The notes: generated from the letters alone by a model not told the origin. A stretch of 64,000 bases of DNA from an uncultured Porphyromonadaceae bacterium (GCA_949285425.1 CASEAJ010000097.1:1-64000), one strand, 5' to 3'. Numbered from the stretch's first letter, positions 54,949-63,552 are shown. Made by a program: numbers and translations.

Positions 54949-55965
54949 ATGGCAAAGCAGACACTGACGGCGGACAGCATATTGGGTGACTTACGGCGGG
55001 GGGCATACAGTCCCATTTACTTTCTCATGGGTGAGGAGCCCTATTACATAGATCTCATTTCCGACTATATACAGAACCATGTGCTTGATGAAATGCAACG
55101 CGAGTTCGACCAGACGGTGCTTTATGGTAAGGACACGGACATGCGTACGGTAATCAATGCTGCCAAGCGCTATCCTATGATGGCTCCCGTGCAGGTGGTC
55201 ATTGTGAGGGAGGCCCAACTGATAAAGGACTGGGACAATCTGGTATATTACCTGCAGCAGCCATTGAAATCGACCCTGCTTGTGTTCTGCTACAAATACG
55301 GAACGCCTGATGGACGCAAGAAATGGTTTGCCATGCTCAAGGAAAGGGGAGTGGTGTTTGAGTCGCCCCGGGTACGAGATTACGAAGTGGGTGCATGGAT
55401 CAAGCGATATGCACAAAACAAAGGGATGGCCATAGACGAAAAGGCTGTGATGATGCTGGGAGAATTTCTGGGTACCGACCTGAGCAAGATAGCCAATGAA
55501 CTGGATAAGTTGTTAATAACCCGTCCGGCCGGCACAGAGCGTATTACCCCCGAAATCATAGAAAAGAACATTGGCATCAGCAAGGACTACAACGTGTTTG
55601 AACTTCAGGCGGCACTCATAAACCGTGATGTGCTGAAGGCTAACCGCATTGTGCGTTATTTTGCAGAGAACAAGAAAGCCAACCCGCTGGTCATGGTGCT
55701 GGCACAGTTGTTCAATTTTTTCAGCAATCTGATGCTTTTCCACTATTTGCCTGATAAAAGTCAGATGGCAGTGGCTTCCGAATTGAAAATAAATCCTTAT
55801 TTCGTGAAAGACTACCAGAAGGCGGCACAAACCTTCAATGCATGGAAAACCATGTTCATCATCAGCTACATACGCGAAACAGATGCCCGTGCTAAAGGTT
55901 TGGAAAATGCCTCGGCCGATGAAGGGGAACTATTGAAAGAACTGGTGTTCAAAATACTGCACTGA
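54949..55965 (+). CDS. holA: DNA polymerase III delta subunit
   Basis: Clamp-loader subunit that opens the beta ring, 338 aa. Begins LGDLRRGAYSPIYFLMGEEPYYID, the usual delta N-terminus with a degenerate P-loop. Middle helical domain and C-terminal collar (NPLVMVLAQLFNFFSNLMLFHYLP). Followed 57 bp later by the EamA-type gene, probably in the same transcript up to the terminator at 56448. Confidence 0.94.
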   Translation: MAKQTLTADSILGDLRRGAYSPIYFLMGEEPYYIDLISDYIQNHVLDEMQREFDQTVLYGKDTDMRTVINAAKRYPMMAPVQVVIVREAQLIKDWDNLVYYLQQPLKSTLLVFCYKYGTPDGRKKWFAMLKERGVVFESPRVRDYEVGAWIKRYAQNKGMAIDEKAVMMLGEFLGTDLSKIANELDKLLITRPAGTERITPEIIEKNIGISKDYNVFELQAALINRDVLKANRIVRYFAENKKANPLVMVLAQLFNFFSNLMLFHYLPDKSQMAVASELKINPYFVKDYQKAAQTFNAWKTMFIISYIRETDARAKGLENASADEGELLKELVFKILH

Positions 55966-56022
55966 GTGTAGGTAAGCAGAAAAGCACATTCAGGTTTTAA
56001 ATGTATTCAATATTTATTGATC

Positions 56023-56439
56023 ATGTGGAAGTATTACGCGTTATTATCCGCTTTTTTTGCCGCGTTGACGGCTATTTTTGCAAAGGTCGGTGTCAAGGAT
56101 GTCAATTCTGACTTGGCCACGGCTATCCGTACTACCATTATTCTGTTGCTGACTTGGGGAATCGCCATTTTTGGCAAACAGGTGCAGCACATCAAGGATA
56201 TTGGCGGTCACACGTGGGCGTTCCTCATTCTTTCGGGTTGTGCTACAGGGTTGTCATGGCTATTCTACTTCAAGGCACTGCAGGTGGGCGATGTGTCGCG
56301 TGTCGCTCCGATTGACAAACTCAGTGTAGTTATCACCATTGTGTTGGCATTCCTTTTTCTACGCGAATCGGTTACTCCACTGGTCATTGTCGGCGCATTG
56401 CTCATCACCGCCGGAAGCATTGTCATGTTCATCAAGTGA
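56023..56439 (+). CDS. EamA-type small multidrug/metabolite transporter
   Basis: 138 aa from the ATG at 56023, a single EamA domain (half-length). About four to five membrane segments, with LSGCATGLSWLFYFKALQVG and VTPLVIVGALLITAGSIVMF. Such half-size proteins likely dimerise. The substrate is unknown. Confidence 0.87.
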   Translation: MWKYYALLSAFFAALTAIFAKVGVKDVNSDLATAIRTTIILLLTWGIAIFGKQVQHIKDIGGHTWAFLILSGCATGLSWLFYFKALQVGDVSRVAPIDKLSVVITIVLAFLFLRESVTPLVIVGALLITAGSIVMFIK

Positions 56440-56447
56440 AAGGTGGG

Positions 56448-56517
56448 CATAAGCAAAAAATATCCCTGCCATTTCTCTTGCTACGGAAAGAAATGGCAGG
56501 GATATTTTTTGCTTATG
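56448..56517. terminator. Bidirectional terminator with perfect 29-bp stem
   Basis: Arms 56448-56476 and 56489-56517 pair perfectly, with a 12-base loop. The T/A runs lie inside the stem so that both strands carry a T tract. Sits between the convergent EamA and FadL-like genes. Confidence 0.92.
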
Positions 56518-56526
56518 TGGTGCCTG

Positions 56527-58125
56527 TCAAAACTTGAATCCTATGGTCGCCACTACGTTGTAGTCGTGGGTCTTGACAGTGGCGGGATTGTTGTTGATGG
56601 TATTGTAGGGCACGAAGTCTTCAGTCAGATTACGGTTGACAAAAGCCGCATCGAAATACAAATAATCTCCCCGGTAGCCCAACCCGGCTGTGATGTAGTT
56701 TGTTCCGCGGTGACGGAAATATTCCATGTCGGTACGGGCGGTGTTGAGATGTGGATATTTGGCTGCCTCAGAAGTCATGGCTGCCGTTTCGGCTGCAAAC
56801 CCGGCCCGCACGGAGAAATGGTCGGTAATGCGATATTCGGCTCCCACATTAAATTCCATACCATTGCCAAATGTGCTCTTTATCGCAGCGTTGTCTTCTT
56901 CATAGTAACGGTTGCCATCTACAGCATCGTACATTTTGATGTTGCGATAGTTCGTATAGTTGAAGTCGGCACTTACAATGGCTTTTTTTCCTATAATCCA
57001 GGCTGCACTGGCCGTTACTTCTCCTGGGGTATATACTTCGTAGTCATACTTGTTTTCGTTCAATGGTTTTGAACTGAATGTAGACATACCTTTGTCCGTC
57101 AACAGATTGGATGTCATGTCACCATTGTTGTATGTAGTCAGACGGTAGCGCATGGGGGTCTTGTAAGCCACCCCGAAGCGCAGAAAGTCGGTCGGACGAT
57201 AAATGATACCGAAATTTCCGTTGATTCCCAGTCCGCTTGTGCTTACAATGTTGGTCAACTCAAAGCCTTCGTTTTGGCCGAATTCTTCGATATAATTGCT
57301 CTGCATGCTGTAATTGATGCTTTGGAAGTTGACTGTAGCTCCCACGTAAATCATGTTGCTGAAGTTCCCGCCCCAACTGATGGCATATTCGCTGATACTA
57401 CCGACTTCCTTCAGATAGTAGCGTGAGTTAACCTTTTCTCCATCTTGCAAGGCAGATACCCATTGGTCTGTTTCAAGAGAAGTGTTACCGCTCGGGTCGT
57501 TGGGATCTTTTACCAGAACATTTTTGATGAGTCCAGTTTCAAATGCCATGGTAGAAAGCCATGGGATATTGACGTTTTCATACGGGTCATAATACTCACT
57601 TTCGTTATCCACCAAAGTCAGGTCATAAGGAGTCAGTCCGTTGGTAAATCCGGCCATGAAGTCGGTAAACGATGTACCCAGTCCGTCGGCACCGACCGTT
57701 AGTTGGCGGTTAAAGTTTTTCAGCCGGTTATAGGAAAAACTCCAGTTGGATTGCAGCAGGCCTTTGCCGCCGTTGCGTCCCGACCAGGTTGGGAAAGCCA
57801 TAACCAGTCCTACATTGTCAAATGCAAACTTGAAATCACTCTCATCAAAACTCATTCCATTCCAGGCGGACGAGGTTCCACGGGTTATGAAGTTGCCGGT
57901 GGTGGTCAACTCGGAACTGCGGTATACCCCAAGGCCTGCAGGGTTGTCTTTTATAGCTGACACATCGCCTCCCAAAGCACCCATGGCTCCGGCCATAGCC
58001 ATATAACGTGCCGTTCCCGTTATATCGGTCTTAACCGCATTCATTGCGTCGAATTCTGTTATTTGGGCTTGTGCCCCTGCAATACTTCCACATATCAGTA
58101 ATGCGGATATTATATTCCTTCTCAT
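56527..58125 (-). CDS. FadL/OmpP1-like outer-membrane protein
   Basis: 532 aa, signal peptide (about 1-20) and beta-barrel pattern, ending in Phe (VVATIGFKF), as outer-membrane proteins do. The N-terminal segment TARYMAMAGAMGALGGDVSAIKDNPAG is typical of the FadL/PorV-like barrel family annotated as hemin receptor or OmpP1 in Bacteroidetes. Probably transports hydrophobic compounds; the substrate is not known. Confidence 0.87.
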   Translation of the reverse strand: MRRNIISALLICGSIAGAQAQITEFDAMNAVKTDITGTARYMAMAGAMGALGGDVSAIKDNPAGLGVYRSSELTTTGNFITRGTSSAWNGMSFDESDFKFAFDNVGLVMAFPTWSGRNGGKGLLQSNWSFSYNRLKNFNRQLTVGADGLGTSFTDFMAGFTNGLTPYDLTLVDNESEYYDPYENVNIPWLSTMAFETGLIKNVLVKDPNDPSGNTSLETDQWVSALQDGEKVNSRYYLKEVGSISEYAISWGGNFSNMIYVGATVNFQSINYSMQSNYIEEFGQNEGFELTNIVSTSGLGINGNFGIIYRPTDFLRFGVAYKTPMRYRLTTYNNGDMTSNLLTDKGMSTFSSKPLNENKYDYEVYTPGEVTASAAWIIGKKAIVSADFNYTNYRNIKMYDAVDGNRYYEEDNAAIKSTFGNGMEFNVGAEYRITDHFSVRAGFAAETAAMTSEAAKYPHLNTARTDMEYFRHRGTNYITAGLGYRGDYLYFDAAFVNRNLTEDFVPYNTINNNPATVKTHDYNVVATIGFKF

Positions 58126-58164
58126 ATAGACTTTTATTTGAAAAAATGCGTTGTTGGTAATTTA

Positions 58165-58325
58165 TAAGTAACTCGTAAAAATTAAACGATACTATATTCC
58201 TTTTTTCAGCAACTCATCTTTTATATGCTTTTGTGGCCTTTTCCGGCTGCCTCCCTTCTTCAAACGCAAAATCAGCTCGAAAAATCCTCACAAAATCATA
58301 TAAATTAATTCTCACGAGTTACTTA
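58165..58325. repeat. 12-bp perfect inverted repeat spanning a gap
   Basis: TAAGTAACTCGT (58165-58176) and its exact reverse complement (58314-58325) enclose 137 bp between the two genes. It could be chance or the ends of a small element. Confidence 0.45.
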
Positions 58326-58345
58326 CAAAGCAAGTTGAAGATTCT

Positions 58346-59653
58346 TTAACGTCTGCCGCCACCCGAACGAACGCTTCCACCACGGCTTCCGCCTGAGAAA
58401 GAGCCGGCCGAAGAACGTCCGCTGCTGCTTGGCGCGCTACTGCGATAAGACGGTGAGTAGCTGCTGCGGCTATTGTATGTTGAGCGTGTGCTCGAATTGT
58501 AGCTGCTGCGGTTCGTGTTGTAGGTAGAACGGCTGCTTGAATTATAACTGCTGCGCGAAGGACTATATGAACTACGCGAAGAAGTGGTCGTTCGTGGCTG
58601 TGTGTTCACAGTCGATCGTGTGGTGGTACGAACCGAACTGTTTGCTGTAGTGCCCGTACGCGAAGTTGTTGAACGAACTCCCGAAGTGGTGGTTCTTACA
58701 CCGGATGTTGCCGTAGCCGAACTGCGCCCTGAAGTGGTTGTACGCGAACCGGTTGAGCGGACACTCGCGGTAGAGCGTCCGGTGCGACTGCTGCCTACCA
58801 CCGTGTATGTATTACTGCGTGAAGCGGTAGTACGCCCGCTTGTTGCAGCAGTCGCTGTTGAACGGCGGGCTGTAGTAGCTGCCGTACGTGTTGCTGACGT
58901 TGCTGTCCTGCTGTTGCCGTTGTAGCGGCTTGCACTTGGCCGGTTATTGCCATTGTAAGCTGAATAATAACTGCCGTGATAGTAAGGATAATGATGGTGA
59001 TGGTGATAATAATGGTTATGTCCCCAATAAGGACCATAACCATAATACCACGGGTCATACCAACCCCATCCGGCATACCATCCGTAGTAAGAATTCCACC
59101 CGAAATTCCAACCCCAGTTCCACCATGGGTCATATCCCCACCAACCGCTGTAATAGGGACGTCCCCAATACCACCATGAGGAATAGGGATAGCCGTAATC
59201 CCACCAAAATGGCGTGTTCCAATCATACGACACGTTTACATTTACATTCATGCCATCTTCGTAGGCCACTTCTACATAATCCGGGTCGGAGATGAGAATG
59301 GTGTTGTCACGGTGGAAACGTTTGATGCGGGTGGTATATTCCCCATCGGGCACTTCTTCAACTGTGGCTTCGCTTTCCGCATCGTATTCGGCTTCGGCCA
59401 ATGATTCACCGGTTTCCGATTGCAGATAGATGGTATCTGAATCGAGATACAGTTCTTCACCGGAGTTGCTGTCGATAAAAACGATTTCTTTTGCTCCGTT
59501 CTTATAGTTTGCCGGTTGTTCCTTTTGAACTGCATTCACTGAAGTTTTAACTTCGTCTTCCGGAGAATAGTAAATGTCATCTACATACGCTTGGGCATAT
59601 CCCGCTAAAGAAACGAGCAAAGCGAGTGAGATTAAATGAATGATACGTTTCAT
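58346..59653 (-). CDS. Secreted low-complexity protein (Trp/Tyr/Gly-rich, then Ser/Thr/Arg-rich)
   Basis: 435 aa. Signal peptide about 1-22. Residues about 23-140 are an acidic ordered region (EELYLDSDTIYLQSETGESL). From about 148 to 235 there is an extraordinary aromatic block (WWDYGYPYSSWWYWGRPYY and similar) ending in a His/Tyr run (HNHYYHHHHHYPYYHG). The last 200 residues are Ser/Thr/Arg-rich with SRSSYN and TYN units and finish SGGSRGGSVRSGGGRR. No family function is known to me; similar proteins occur in Bacteroidales. The composition suggests an extracellular, possibly condensing or matrix-forming protein. Confidence 0.8.
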   Translation of the reverse strand: MKRIIHLISLALLVSLAGYAQAYVDDIYYSPEDEVKTSVNAVQKEQPANYKNGAKEIVFIDSNSGEELYLDSDTIYLQSETGESLAEAEYDAESEATVEEVPDGEYTTRIKRFHRDNTILISDPDYVEVAYEDGMNVNVNVSYDWNTPFWWDYGYPYSSWWYWGRPYYSGWWGYDPWWNWGWNFGWNSYYGWYAGWGWYDPWYYGYGPYWGHNHYYHHHHHYPYYHGSYYSAYNGNNRPSASRYNGNSRTATSATRTAATTARRSTATAATSGRTTASRSNTYTVVGSSRTGRSTASVRSTGSRTTTSGRSSATATSGVRTTTSGVRSTTSRTGTTANSSVRTTTRSTVNTQPRTTTSSRSSYSPSRSSYNSSSRSTYNTNRSSYNSSTRSTYNSRSSYSPSYRSSAPSSSGRSSAGSFSGGSRGGSVRSGGGRR

Positions 59654-59790
59654 GTTGGAATCCTCCTTGTATTGTTTTATTTCCAGTAACTTGTTTTTTT
59701 ATAAATCACAAAACAACAATCATGCCATCATGCAAACTTTTGGCGGTTTGCATTCAAAAACTTGATAAAATACGTTAAATGTCAACTCTT

Positions 59791-60681
59791 TTATATGTTT
59801 AATTCCAGTATCCGGTCGGCAGTAAGGTCATCCAAACCTAAATAATAGGAAGCAGTGTCGAGCAATGCACCGATAGGCATCAGCCCGATAAGTTCACTCC
59901 CGGCCAAGGTTACTCCGTAACGGTTTGCCTCAATGCGGACCAGTTCAAATATTCGGTATAAGGCTGTTTGTGTATAGTCGGTAATGTTCATCGATACTTG
60001 CACAATGCCTTTCTCGTGCAGTTCCACCCCCATGGCCTTGCAATAGCGCAATCCTCCATTGGAATGTCTGATACGCCGTGCTATGGCTTCGGCTATGTCA
60101 AGCCGGTTCGTATTCAGATTAATGTTATATGCCACAAGGGGTATGCGTGCTCCGATAATTGCAGCTCCGGCAGTTGGGTGGGGGGTGTCGGGACCGAAAT
60201 CGGGCTTCCACTCGGGATGGGTCATTTTTTCCGCCAACCCTTCGAATTGCCCTTTTCTTACAACGGCCAGGTTTTCACGGTGAGGGGCTGTTGCCGATTT
60301 TTCATATAAAAACACGGGAAGACCGTATCGGTCGGCCACCGCTTGTCCCACTTCTCTTGACAAGGCCACCGCTTCTTCCATGCTTACATTTCTGATAGGA
60401 ATGAACGGTATTACATCAGCAGCTCCCATGCGGGGATGTTCTCCTGCATGTTTTCTCAAGTCAATCAGTTTTACGGCTGTTCCGATAGCCTCAATAACAG
60501 CATTCTTTATTGCATCGGGAGTGCCTATAGCCGTCACCACCATGCGGTTGTGGTCGCGGTCATTGCTATAATCCAGCAATTTTATATTTTGTTTGCCGCG
60601 AAACGCATCTGTAATCTGTTCAATTTTTTTAAGGTCCCGTCCTTCACTGAAGTTGGGAACACATTCTATTACCTTATCCAT
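59791..60681 (-). CDS. ftcD: Glutamate formimidoyltransferase
   Basis: Moves the formimino group from formiminoglutamate to tetrahydrofolate in histidine breakdown, 296 aa from the ATG at 60681 (MDKVIECVPNFSEGRD); the open frame extends 20 codons further. Family motifs: ECVPNFSEGRD, HNRMVVTAIG, EHPRMGAADVIPFIPI and the VSMNITDYTQT strand. It is the transferase-only form (no cyclodeaminase domain). No other hut genes lie nearby. Confidence 0.94.
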   Translation of the reverse strand: MDKVIECVPNFSEGRDLKKIEQITDAFRGKQNIKLLDYSNDRDHNRMVVTAIGTPDAIKNAVIEAIGTAVKLIDLRKHAGEHPRMGAADVIPFIPIRNVSMEEAVALSREVGQAVADRYGLPVFLYEKSATAPHRENLAVVRKGQFEGLAEKMTHPEWKPDFGPDTPHPTAGAAIIGARIPLVAYNINLNTNRLDIAEAIARRIRHSNGGLRYCKAMGVELHEKGIVQVSMNITDYTQTALYRIFELVRIEANRYGVTLAGSELIGLMPIGALLDTASYYLGLDDLTADRILELNI

Positions 60682-60828
60682 ACGTTCTTTTATTTTTAAC
60701 ATCGGGTACGGGAGGAAGGTCCGACAAAAACATGCCTCCACATTTTTATACGTGCTTGCAGGGCACTTATTTACTGCAAATATCCGATTTTCTTGCTAAA
60801 TAGTGAAACAGAGCAGAATAAATTCATG

Positions 60829-60836
60829 TACCTTTG
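60829..60836 (+). promoter_or_regulatory. Putative mazG promoter -7 box
   Basis: TACCTTTG, 37 bp before the mazG ATG. Confidence 0.5.
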
Positions 60837-60873
60837 CACAAACTTTAACAATAAATTTTAGAAATTCAACGAC

Positions 60874-61656
60874 ATGCATACAAAAGAAGAAAAATTGCAG
60901 GAGTTCGGAAGATTGCTTGACATATTGGATGAATTGCGTGAAAAATGTCCTTGGGACAAAAAACAAACGTTTGAAAGCCTGCGCACATTGACCATAGAGG
61001 AGTGTTTCGAATTGACAGATGCCATTGCCGACAAAGACCTGGCCAACATAAAAAAAGAGTTGGGCGATGTGTTGATGCACATTGTTTTTTATGCAAAAAT
61101 AGCCAGTGAGACGAATGATTTTGATTTGTATGATGTGTGCAACGCCTTGTGTGAAAAACTGATATACCGTCATCCTCATATTTTTGCCGATGTTGATGCG
61201 GACAGCAGTGAAAAAGTAATGCAGAATTGGGAACGTCTCAAATTGAAGGAAAAAGGAGGGAACCGTTCGGTACTGGCCGGCGTGCCCCGTTCACTCCCTG
61301 CTTTAATCAAGGCACATCGCATTCAAGACAAGGTACGGAGCGTTGGTTTTGACTGGGAAAAACGAGAACAGGTGTGGGATAAAGTCACGGAAGAATATCA
61401 TGAACTGAAGGCGGAAATCGGAGCCATGGATGAAGATAAAATGGAAGCTGAATTCGGTGATTTGCTCTTCAGTCTGATTAATGCGGCGCGTCTGTATGGC
61501 ATCAATCCCGAAAATGCCCTGGAACGGACGAACCGTAAATTCATAAAAAGGTTCAACTATCTTGAAAGCAAGACCATAGCCCAAGGTAAAGACTTGAAGC
61601 AAATGTCATTGGCTGAAATGGACGCCATTTGGGAGGAAGCGAAAAAAGAAGAGTAG
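60874..61656 (+). CDS. mazG: Nucleoside triphosphate pyrophosphohydrolase MazG
   Basis: 260 aa, two all-alpha NTP-PPase domains. The first has ECFELTDAIADKD with the KKELGDVLMHIVFYAKIA helix, the second YHELKAEIGAMDEDKMEAEFGDLLFSLINAARLYG. It cleans aberrant nucleotides and may influence ppGpp levels. Ends at a strong bidirectional hairpin. Confidence 0.95.
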   Translation: MHTKEEKLQEFGRLLDILDELREKCPWDKKQTFESLRTLTIEECFELTDAIADKDLANIKKELGDVLMHIVFYAKIASETNDFDLYDVCNALCEKLIYRHPHIFADVDADSSEKVMQNWERLKLKEKGGNRSVLAGVPRSLPALIKAHRIQDKVRSVGFDWEKREQVWDKVTEEYHELKAEIGAMDEDKMEAEFGDLLFSLINAARLYGINPENALERTNRKFIKRFNYLESKTIAQGKDLKQMSLAEMDAIWEEAKKEE

Positions 61657-61662
61657 TAAGCG

Positions 61663-61706
61663 ACAAAAAGCGCAAGCAGATAACATGAACTGCTTGCGCT
61701 TTTTGT
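61663..61706. terminator. Bidirectional terminator between mazG and the HIT gene
   Basis: A perfect 17-bp stem (61663-61679 with 61690-61706), a 10-base loop and T/A tracts at the base of both arms. Confidence 0.9.
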
Positions 61707-61723
61707 GTAACATCACGCTTTTT

Positions 61724-62113
61724 TTAAAAGTTGTTTCTTATCGTCGCCGCTATTTCTTCCATTTCTTCAGAAGAAAGTTTCAGTTTCGGATTGGCAAAGT
61801 TCATATCCGCTTCTTTTTGGATGGGAATGAGATGAATGTGCGTATGAGGCACTTCCAGTCCGATGACAGCCATGCCTATGCGTACGCAAGGCACTGATTT
61901 TTCAATGGCCTTTGCCACACGTTTGGCGAAAAGCGTGAGTCCCGCCAATGTTTCATCGTCCAAATGGAATATGTAGTCGTCTTCCACTTTAGGTACCACC
62001 AATGTATGTCCCTTGGTCATAGGGTTAATGTCGAGAAAGGCATAATAATGCTCATCCTCTGCAATTTTGTAGGATGGTATTTCACCCGCAATGATTTTAC
62101 TGAATATGGTCAT
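61724..62113 (-). CDS. HIT family nucleotide-binding protein
   Basis: 129 aa; N-terminal TIFSKIIAGEIPSYKIAED and the histidine triad HTHIHLIPI, preceded by LDINPMTKGHTLVVPK. Hydrolyses adenosine phosphoramidates or dinucleoside polyphosphates in known members. Lies 54 bp downstream of greA on the same strand and may be co-transcribed with it. Confidence 0.94.
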   Translation of the reverse strand: MTIFSKIIAGEIPSYKIAEDEHYYAFLDINPMTKGHTLVVPKVEDDYIFHLDDETLAGLTLFAKRVAKAIEKSVPCVRIGMAVIGLEVPHTHIHLIPIQKEADMNFANPKLKLSSEEMEEIAATIRNNF

Positions 62114-62167
62114 AAGTCTGCAAGTTTAGTTTCTTTAAAAAGAATAGGCCCGAAAAATATCGGCGAC

Positions 62168-62638
62168 TTACAATGATATTTCTACAATCTCAAATTCCAT
62201 TTTTCCCGATGGAACCTGCACTTCTGCTATTTCACCCACCTTTTTGCCTAACAGGCCTTTGGCTATCGGAGTGGTGACAGACAGCTTGCCTTCTTTGAGG
62301 TTGGCTTCGCTTTCCGATACAATCATATAGGACATAATCTGCCCGTTCTTCTTGTTCCTTATTTTAACACGGGTCAATATCTGTACTTCGTTTGTATTTA
62401 TTTTTGATTCATCGATGAGACGTGCAGAAGCAATCACATCTTTCAGCTGTGAAATTTTCATTTCAAGCAACCCTTGTGCTTCCTTTGCGGCATCGTATTC
62501 GGCGTTTTCCGAAAGGTCGCCTTTGTCACGTGCTTCGGCAATCATTTTAGAAATAGCAGGACGTTGTACATTCTCCATTTCATTCAACTCGTCCACTAAT
62601 TTTTTATAACCTTCTTCGGTCATGTAGGTTACAGCCAT
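62168..62638 (-). CDS. greA: Transcription elongation factor GreA
   Basis: Rescues backtracked RNA polymerase by stimulating transcript cleavage. 156 aa from the ATG at 62638 (MAVTYMTEEGYKKL). The N-terminal coiled coil carries the acidic tip (DKGDLSENAEYDAAKEAQG); the C-terminal FKBP-like domain has TPIAKGLLGKKVGEIAEVQVP. An ATG at 62692 would add 18 residues and lies within the leader terminator, so it is unlikely. The transcript begins about 150 nt upstream and meets a terminator first. Confidence 0.96.
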   Translation of the reverse strand: MAVTYMTEEGYKKLVDELNEMENVQRPAISKMIAEARDKGDLSENAEYDAAKEAQGLLEMKISQLKDVIASARLIDESKINTNEVQILTRVKIRNKKNGQIMSYMIVSESEANLKEGKLSVTTPIAKGLLGKKVGEIAEVQVPSGKMEFEIVEISL

Positions 62639-62690
62639 AGTAGTTTGTATGTTTTTATTAGTTAATACTTTGATTTCTTTTTTTAGCAAC

Positions 62691-62722
62691 AAAAAAGAAT
62701 TCCGACTCCACAGCCGGAACTC
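62691..62722 (-). terminator. Terminator inside the greA leader
   Basis: On the minus strand an 8-bp stem with one G-U pair (62722-62715 with 62704-62697) and a 10-base loop is directly followed by six T (62696-62691). It lies between the greA promoter box (62793-62800) and the greA start (62638). Confidence 0.75.
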
Positions 62723-62792
62723 TCAATTTTTTTATGCAATGCCTTTTAAAAACTCAAAAACGGCTTATAAGCACCAATTGTTTTCTCTTTTG

Positions 62793-62800
62793 CAAAGATA
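62793..62800 (-). promoter_or_regulatory. Putative greA promoter -7 box
   Basis: The minus strand reads TATCTTTG, with a TTG about 18-19 bp upstream. It gives a leader of about 148 nt. Confidence 0.6.
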
Positions 62801-62863
62801 AGAACTTTTTTCCGTTAACAATAAACAATTTTCCGTAAAAAAAGTATTTGATTTTTAGAGATA

Positions 62864-63259
62864 TCAGTACTTCCGGTTAAATATTTCCGAATAAATGAAG
62901 GCCTTGCGGGCCTCTTCCGCCGTATCCAGTTTTATGTGCTCTGGTGAGTGCGGAGCATTCAAAGGCGAGTCTGCTTGTGTCTTTTCGGCAAATCTTGTCT
63001 GTTTCCTTTCACAACCCGAAACCGTTTCCTGCCTTTCTTGATTTATAGGAGATGATGTCGTTACAGAGACACTCTGTTGTTTTGCAACGTTTTCTTCATT
63101 GAAAACCTGTGGCTCGGTATCATCATACGATACTTCTCCTGCAGGAAAAGGAGCGGAGCGAGCTGTTTTCTGCCTTTCGGTCTTTTTGTTCTTTTTGAAA
63201 AGACCGCTCAAAAGAAAAATGATTGTGATGACAATATATAATATATCTCCATTTTCCAT
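62864..63259 (-). CDS. Small membrane-anchored protein of unknown function
   Basis: 131 aa. One N-terminal membrane segment (residues about 5-20, LYIVITIIFLLSGLF) followed by a basic patch (KKNKKTERQK), a long polar tail and a conserved-looking C-terminus (ARKAFIYSEIFNRKY) that I associate with small Bacteroidales membrane proteins. No known function. Own promoter box upstream. Confidence 0.75.
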   Translation of the reverse strand: MENGDILYIVITIIFLLSGLFKKNKKTERQKTARSAPFPAGEVSYDDTEPQVFNEENVAKQQSVSVTTSSPINQERQETVSGCERKQTRFAEKTQADSPLNAPHSPEHIKLDTAEEARKAFIYSEIFNRKY

Positions 63260-63301
63260 ACGCTTAAAACATTACAAACCGGAAACTTGCATGAATCGGT
63301 T

Positions 63302-63309
63302 CAAAGGTA
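63302..63309 (-). promoter_or_regulatory. Putative promoter -7 box of the small membrane protein gene
   Basis: The minus strand reads TACCTTTG, 43 bp before the ATG at 63259. Confidence 0.5.
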
Positions 63310-63394
63310 AAGAAGTTTTTTGGGATTTGGAGTCGGCTGCAAGTTTTTTTTGAAAAATCCCTTGCACCGTTTTCTGTTTTTGCCGGCAAAGTCG

Positions 63395-63402
63395 TACATT
63401 TG
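63395..63402 (+). promoter_or_regulatory. Putative promoter -7 box of the third HU-like gene
   Basis: TACATTTG, matching TAnnTTTG. Transcription would start near 63409, placing array F (63420-63507) inside the 5' untranslated leader. No ideal -33 box. Confidence 0.4.
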
Positions 63403-63419
63403 TTCGTATAAAGTTCTTT

Positions 63420-63507
63420 TTTCACATAGGTGAAAAAAGCTTTTCACATAGGTGAAACATATTTTTCATATAGGTGAAAAAAGCTTTTCACATAGGTGAA
63501 AAAAGAA
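63420..63507. repeat. Array F: four 22-bp units
   Basis: Units start at 63420, 63442, 63464 and 63486: TTTCA-N6-TGAAA-N6 with perfect inverted arms and the core CATAGG or TATAGG. It ends 45 bp before the HU-like gene at 63553. As RNA each unit could form a 5-bp hairpin. Confidence 0.9.
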
Positions 63508-63552
63508 CATATTGCGGTTAGAACAAGAAAAAATACTTAAAATCAAACGGCT

